A DNA stretch of 64,000 nt from Bradyrhizobium sp. SZCCT0148 (lineage in GTDB: Bacteria; Pseudomonadota; Alphaproteobacteria; Rhizobiales; Xanthobacteraceae): contig NZ_JAFCKT010000015.1 in NCBI RefSeq assembly GCF_018129985.1, positions 1 to 64,000 on the forward strand. Reading direction: 5' to 3'. The position numbers and the translations under genes were made by a program. Below, in pieces: positions 61,783 through 64,000 of the stretch. Position 1 is the first letter of the stretch. Each line of letters starts with the position of its first letter. Below the pieces are notes generated by a model, which had not been told where the DNA came from, did not search any database, and saw nothing but the letters and a program-made list of their open reading frames with translations.

Positions 61783-62151
61783 ATGATTCAGATGCAGACC
61801 AACCTCGACGTGGCCGACAATTCTGGCGCACGCCGTGTCATGTGTATCAAGGTGCTCGGGGGCTCCAAGCGCCGCTACGCCACGATCGGCGACATCATCG
61901 TCGTTTCGATCAAGGAAGCAATTCCGCGTGGCAAGGTGAAGAAGGGCGACGTGATGAAGGCCGTCGTGGTGCGCGTCCGCAAGGACATTCGCCGCGCCGA
62001 CGGTTCGGTCATCCGCTTCGACCGCAACGCCGCCGTCCTGATCAACAACCAGTCCGAGCCGGTCGGCACCCGTATCTTCGGGCCCGTGCCGCGCGAGCTG
62101 CGCGCGAAGAACCACATGAAGATCATCTCGCTCGCGCCGGAGGTGCTGTGA
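61783..62151 (+). CDS. rplN: 50S ribosomal protein L14
   Basis: 122 residues. MIQMQTNLDVADNSGARRVMCIKVLGGSKRRYA and the end KIISLAPEVL are canonical. Its final TGA overlaps the rplX start by one base. It contacts the small subunit at bridge B8. Confidence 0.98.
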   Translation: MIQMQTNLDVADNSGARRVMCIKVLGGSKRRYATIGDIIVVSIKEAIPRGKVKKGDVMKAVVVRVRKDIRRADGSVIRFDRNAAVLINNQSEPVGTRIFGPVPRELRAKNHMKIISLAPEVL

Positions 62152-62457
62152 TGGCTGCGAAGATCCGCAAGGGCGACAAGGTTATCGTACTGACCGGTCG
62201 CGACAAGGGCCGCACCGGCGAAGTGTTCGAAGTGCGTCCCGACGCCGGCACGGCGCTGGTGCGCGGCATCAACATGGTCAAGCGTCACCAGAAGCAGACG
62301 CAGGCCCAGGAGGGCGGCATCATCTCGAAGGAGTCGCCGATCCAACTGTCCAACATCGCGTATGTCGGCAAGGACGGGAAGCCGACCCGCGTCGGATTCA
62401 AGATTCTGGCGGACGGCAAGAAGGTCCGCATCGCCAAGAGCTCGGGAGCTGAGATCG

Positions 62458-62465
<8 letters not shown>
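62151..62465 (+). CDS. rplX: 50S ribosomal protein L24
   Basis: 104 residues. KIRKGDKVIVLTGRDKGRTGEV is the KOW motif. Assembly initiator of the 50S. The stop overlaps the rplE start by 8 bases. Confidence 0.97.
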
Positions 62466-63015
<550 letters not shown>

Positions 63016-63061
63016 GACGCTGAGCTAAAGCCTCTCAAACGCGGATACCCAGGAGCCAAGC

Positions 63062-63367
63062 ATGGCAAAGAAGAGTTCAATCGAGAAGAACAACCGGCGC
63101 AAGAGGATGGCGAAGAACGCCGCTCCCAAGCGCGCCCGGTTGAAGGCGATCATCGCCGACAAGACGCTGCCGATGGAGGAGCGCTTCGCCGCGACCCTGA
63201 AGCTTGCGGAAATGCCGCGCAATTCGTCGGCGACCCGCATCCGCCTGCGTTGCGAGCTGTCGGGTCGTCCGCGCTCGAACTACCGCAAGAACAAGCTGTC
63301 CCGTATCGCGCTGCGCGAACTTGGCTCCAAGGGCATGGTCCCGGGCCTCGTGAAGTCCAGCTGGTAA
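63062..63367 (+). CDS. rpsN: 30S ribosomal protein S14 (zinc-independent form)
   Basis: 101 residues with no CxxC pairs, so the longer zinc-free form. SGRPRSNYRKNKLSRIALRELG is the hallmark. Forty-six bases after rplE. Confidence 0.97.
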   Translation: MAKKSSIEKNNRRKRMAKNAAPKRARLKAIIADKTLPMEERFAATLKLAEMPRNSSATRIRLRCELSGRPRSNYRKNKLSRIALRELGSKGMVPGLVKSSW

Positions 63368-63381
63368 GGAGGGTCGTTTAG

Positions 63382-63780
63382 ATGTCTACGCACGATCCAA
63401 TCAGCGATCTGATCACTCGTATCCGCAACGCGCAGATGCGCTCCAAGTCCAAGGTCTCGACGCCTGGCTCGAGGATGCGCGAGAACGTGCTCGAGGTCCT
63501 CAAGAGCGAGGGCTACATCCGCGGTTACGCCACGCTCGAGCATTCCTCGGGCCGCAGCGAGATCGAGATCGAGCTGAAGTATTTCGACGGCGAGCCTGTC
63601 ATCCGCGAGATCGAACGTGTTTCCAAGCCTGGGCGTCGCGTTTACGCCTCGGTGAAGAGCCTGCCGCGGGTCAACAATGGGCTCGGCATTTCGGTGTTGT
63701 CGACGCCGAAGGGGATCATGGCCGACCACAGCGCGCGCGAAGCGAATGTGGGCGGTGAAGTCCTCTTCACGGTGTTCTGA
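63382..63780 (+). CDS. rpsH: 30S ribosomal protein S8
   Basis: 132 residues. MSTHDPISDLITRIRNAQM start and GLGISVLSTPKGIM with the conserved tail. It is a key 16S-binding protein and the repressor of the spc operon in E. coli. rplF starts 16 bases later. Confidence 0.97.
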   Translation: MSTHDPISDLITRIRNAQMRSKSKVSTPGSRMRENVLEVLKSEGYIRGYATLEHSSGRSEIEIELKYFDGEPVIREIERVSKPGRRVYASVKSLPRVNNGLGISVLSTPKGIMADHSAREANVGGEVLFTVF

Positions 63781-63796
63781 GAAGGATTTTTGATCC

Positions 63797-64000
63797 ATGT
63801 CACGTGTTGGCAAAAGGCCTGTGCCGGTTCCGTCGGGTGTGACCGCGACCGTCGATGGGCAGACCGTCAAGATGAAGGGCCCGAAGGGCCAGCTTCAGTT
63901 CGTCGTTCATGACGACGTCGAGGTGAAGCTCGAGAACGGCCAGGTGAAGGTGAACCCGCGGGTCGAGACCAATCGTGCGCGGGCGCTGTACGGTACCGCT
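63797..64000 (+). CDS. rplF: 50S ribosomal protein L6 (partial, cut at window end)
   Basis: The first 68 residues only. MSRVGKRPVPVPSGVTATVDGQTVKMKGPKGQL is the normal L6 N-terminus. The remaining ~110 residues lie beyond the window. The frame is open to the last base. Confidence 0.95.
   Translation, partial: MSRVGKRPVPVPSGVTATVDGQTVKMKGPKGQLQFVVHDDVEVKLENGQVKVNPRVETNRARALYGTA

Overview
This window comes from a high-GC alphaproteobacterium, most likely Bradyrhizobium or a close relative. The evidence is the protein style of its ribosomal and RNA-polymerase genes, the GC-rich codon use, and a 5' end that looks like the intergenic repeats common in that genus. This assignment is by recognition, not by a database search.

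Layout. Positions 1-7140 hold ordinary chromosomal genes: two short-chain dehydrogenases, a histidine-phosphatase-family protein, an AI-2E-type membrane protein with a long C-terminal extension, a serine hydrolase, a lipoprotein, and then tRNA-Trp(CCA) at 7140-7215. From 7351 to 33043 lies a surface-carbohydrate locus of about 25 kb. It has a GT2 glycosyltransferase, a GT-C-like membrane protein, several methyltransferases, a Gfo/Idh/MocA oxidoreductase and two LPG-synthase-type membrane proteins. It also has a WbuC cupin, a LIC12192-family 'sporadic carbohydrate cluster' protein with its 2OG-Fe(II) oxygenase partner, and two adjacent DegT/DnrJ aminotransferases. A split transketolase, an APH-like kinase, a HAD phosphatase, two sugar epimerase/dehydratases, a nucleotidyltransferase-PfkB kinase fusion and a GmhA-like SIS isomerase complete it. 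The 15 minus-strand genes from 29904 down to 14756 are nearly all overlapping or tightly spaced and look like one operon. It diverges from a plus-strand three-gene unit starting at 30046.

From 33399 to the end is the transcription/translation supercluster: secE-nusG-rplK-rplA, a 2-hydroxyacid dehydrogenase, rplJ-rplL-rpoB-rpoC, a two-gene accessory insert (FAD oxidoreductase-methyltransferase fusion and an ABC exporter with acidic tails), then rpsL-rpsG-fusA-tuf and the S10/spc genes rpsJ to rplF. The last gene is cut by the window end.

How it fits together. The carbohydrate locus appears to make an activated, modified sugar of heptose type or larger. SIS isomerase, sugar kinase, HAD phosphatase and nucleotidyltransferase match the step types of NDP-heptose synthesis. 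The transketolase pair, aminotransferases, epimerases, oxygenase and methyltransferases could then modify it, and the GT-C, GT2 and multi-pass membrane proteins could assemble or export it. That this locus sits between tRNA-Trp and secE, genes that I believe are neighbours in many relatives, is the most interesting feature of the window.
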